In this document: piece by piece, positions 62,953 to 64,000 of the stretch
How positions within the stretch are numbered: position 1 is the first letter of the stretch
Layout of the letters: every line of letters starts with the position of its first letter
DNA from: Chionoecetes opilio
Lineage: Eukaryota; Arthropoda; Malacostraca; Decapoda; Majidae
Reading direction: 5' to 3'
Assembly: GCA_016584305.1 (NCBI GenBank)
Contig: JACEEZ010022590.1
Coordinates: forward strand, 368,556-432,555
Length of the DNA: 64,000 nt
The notes under the pieces: generated by a model
The model's database searches: none
The model's input: the letters and a program-made list of their open reading frames with translations, nothing else
What the model was told of the DNA's origin: nothing
Position numbers and translations under genes: made by a program

Positions 62953-63102
62953 GTGGGTGCCCACTACCTGGCTGTACAGTGCTCAAAATACCCCTTCAGC
63001 TGCTGCATTGCCATCATAGAGTACCTTAATCTTATTACCGAAGACATTGTGGAGGAGCCTGAATTCGTTAAAGCTTTTCTTTGTTATCAAAGAAGCCACC
63101 TA

Positions 63103-64000
63103 ATGACCATGGTCAGGCTCTGGTTGCACCTCAAAAACCGTAGGAAGAGAAGGAAGCCCCGAAGTGTCTGGGTACGCCCCTACCTAACCCGTCGTGCCTC
63201 CCATGGGCATTATGAGAATCTCATGCGTGAACTGGCAGAACAAGATCCCCTACTCTATAGAAACTTCACCCGTCTGGATGCTGACCTTTTCAATCAAATT
63301 GTTGAACGTGTACGACCCCACATTGAGAAATCAAGAACGTTCTGGAGGGAGACATTGCAGCCTGCCCTACGTGTTGCAATAACCCTCAGATTCCTAGCGA
63401 CCGGGAATTCATACAAGAGTCTCGGGTATGCCTTTCGCGTTGCTCCCAACACCATCTCCCTACTTGTACCTGAGACCTGCCGAGCCATTGTAGCAGCATA
63501 TGGGGATGAGGTCATGCAGATGCCTGACACACCCGAGGGCTGGAAGGAAGTTGCCCGTGGGTTTCATGAGCGTTGGGATTTCCCCAATACCCTGGGGGCT
63601 ATAGATGGGAAGCACATCCGCATTAAAAATCCAGCCTTCAGTGGGTCCCACTATTACAACTACAAGAAGTACTTCTCAATGATCCTGCTTGCTGTGGTTG
63701 ATTATGACTACAAGTTCATGTTCATGGATGTCGGAGCTGTGGGGTCAGAGTCGGATGGGGGTGTCTTTGCACAGTCTAAGTTGTCAGAACTTTTGAAAAA
63801 CAAGCAAGCCAACCTTCCTCCTGCAGAACCATTACCAGGAGACCCCACTGCACACCCTGTAAGCTACTTCCTCGTGGGAGATGATGCTTTCTCTCTCCGC
63901 AACTGGATGATGAAGCCATACCCCAATAGAAACCTGACTAAACCAGAGAGGATATATAACTACAGACTCAGCAGGGCACGTCGAGTTGTGGAGAATGCCT
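63103..64000 (+). CDS. PIF/Harbinger (HARBI1-like) transposase, open, runs off the window
   Basis: From ATG 63,103 the frame is open for 299 codons to the window end; it is also open upstream to about 62,950, so an earlier non-ATG or spliced start is possible. Features in order: basic N-terminus (LKNRRKRRKPRSVWVRPYLT), LRVAITLRFLATGNSYKSLG, WDFPNTLGAIDGKHIRIKNP (first catalytic Asp), YFSMILLAVVDYDYKFMFMD (second Asp in the LAVVD motif), FLVGDDAFSLRNWMMKPYP, and YNYRLSRARRVVENA, where the Glu is the third catalytic residue. The order and spacing match HARBI1 and the PIF/IS5-type nucleases. No stop or frameshift is seen, so this may be a recently active copy. A Myb-like partner gene, usual in Harbinger, would have to lie downstream. 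Confidence 0.9.
   Translation, partial: MTMVRLWLHLKNRRKRRKPRSVWVRPYLTRRASHGHYENLMRELAEQDPLLYRNFTRLDADLFNQIVERVRPHIEKSRTFWRETLQPALRVAITLRFLATGNSYKSLGYAFRVAPNTISLLVPETCRAIVAAYGDEVMQMPDTPEGWKEVARGFHERWDFPNTLGAIDGKHIRIKNPAFSGSHYYNYKKYFSMILLAVVDYDYKFMFMDVGAVGSESDGGVFAQSKLSELLKNKQANLPPAEPLPGDPTAHPVSYFLVGDDAFSLRNWMMKPYPNRNLTKPERIYNYRLSRARRVVENA

Overview
This window is animal nuclear DNA, most likely from an arthropod and probably a decapod crustacean. That attribution is inference. It rests on intron-containing genes with GT/AG boundaries, tRNA-derived SINEs, 5'-truncated non-LTR retrotransposons, very long CT/GA, GT/CA and AT microsatellites, and LINE and gypsy protein sequences of the kind I associate with crab and shrimp genomes. 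There are no bacterial operons, ribosome-binding sites, rRNAs or CRISPR arrays. Almost everything that can be named is a mobile element or a broken piece of one. The only recognisable host gene is an SLC7-type amino-acid transporter present in two damaged copies.

Layout. 0-5.3 kb: a 38-bp minisatellite (566-1,697), a GC-rich dispersed repeat and two larger tandem repeats. 5.3-9.7 kb: a minus-strand LINE inside a second copy of the dispersed repeat, then a LINE tail, a SINE and a fold-back MITE. 9.9-21.9 kb: a Ty3/gypsy-type LTR element with two LTRs, interrupted by a 6-kb P-element-like transposon (THAP domain plus transposase, 12.6-18.7 kb) and by a tRNA-Val-derived SINE. 23.6-34.5 kb: SLC7 copy A, with decayed exons from a broken start codon to the terminal stop codon. 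35-39 kb: tandem repeats and MITEs. 39.2-41.1 kb: a MULE transposase with PHD-like and FLYWCH-like zinc fingers. 41.6-45.1 kb: a 3.5-kb element with long terminal inverted repeats and no recognised protein. 45.4-50.3 kb: hairpin repeats, a hAT-type MITE and several SINEs. 51.2-52.6 kb: a CR1-type LINE. 52.7-61.5 kb: SLC7 copy B, with exons 1-4 only; exon 1 is intact and exon 2 is split by a LINE. 62.5-64.0 kb: an open PIF/Harbinger transposase that runs off the window end.

The two SLC7 copies are direct repeats about 28.4 kb apart. They share introns that already carried a SINE and a LINE tail. Later insertions differ between them, so each copy supplies the empty site for the other's insertions. 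This gives a relative order of events and several clean target-site duplications. Neither copy looks able to make a full transporter from the sequence shown.

I did not find a convincing new multi-gene system. The best candidates for novelty are the P-like element with a duplicated exon, the large uncharacterised inverted-repeat element at 41.6-45.1 kb, an intronic minisatellite made of splice-donor-like units, and two hairpin repeat families around 36 and 46 kb.
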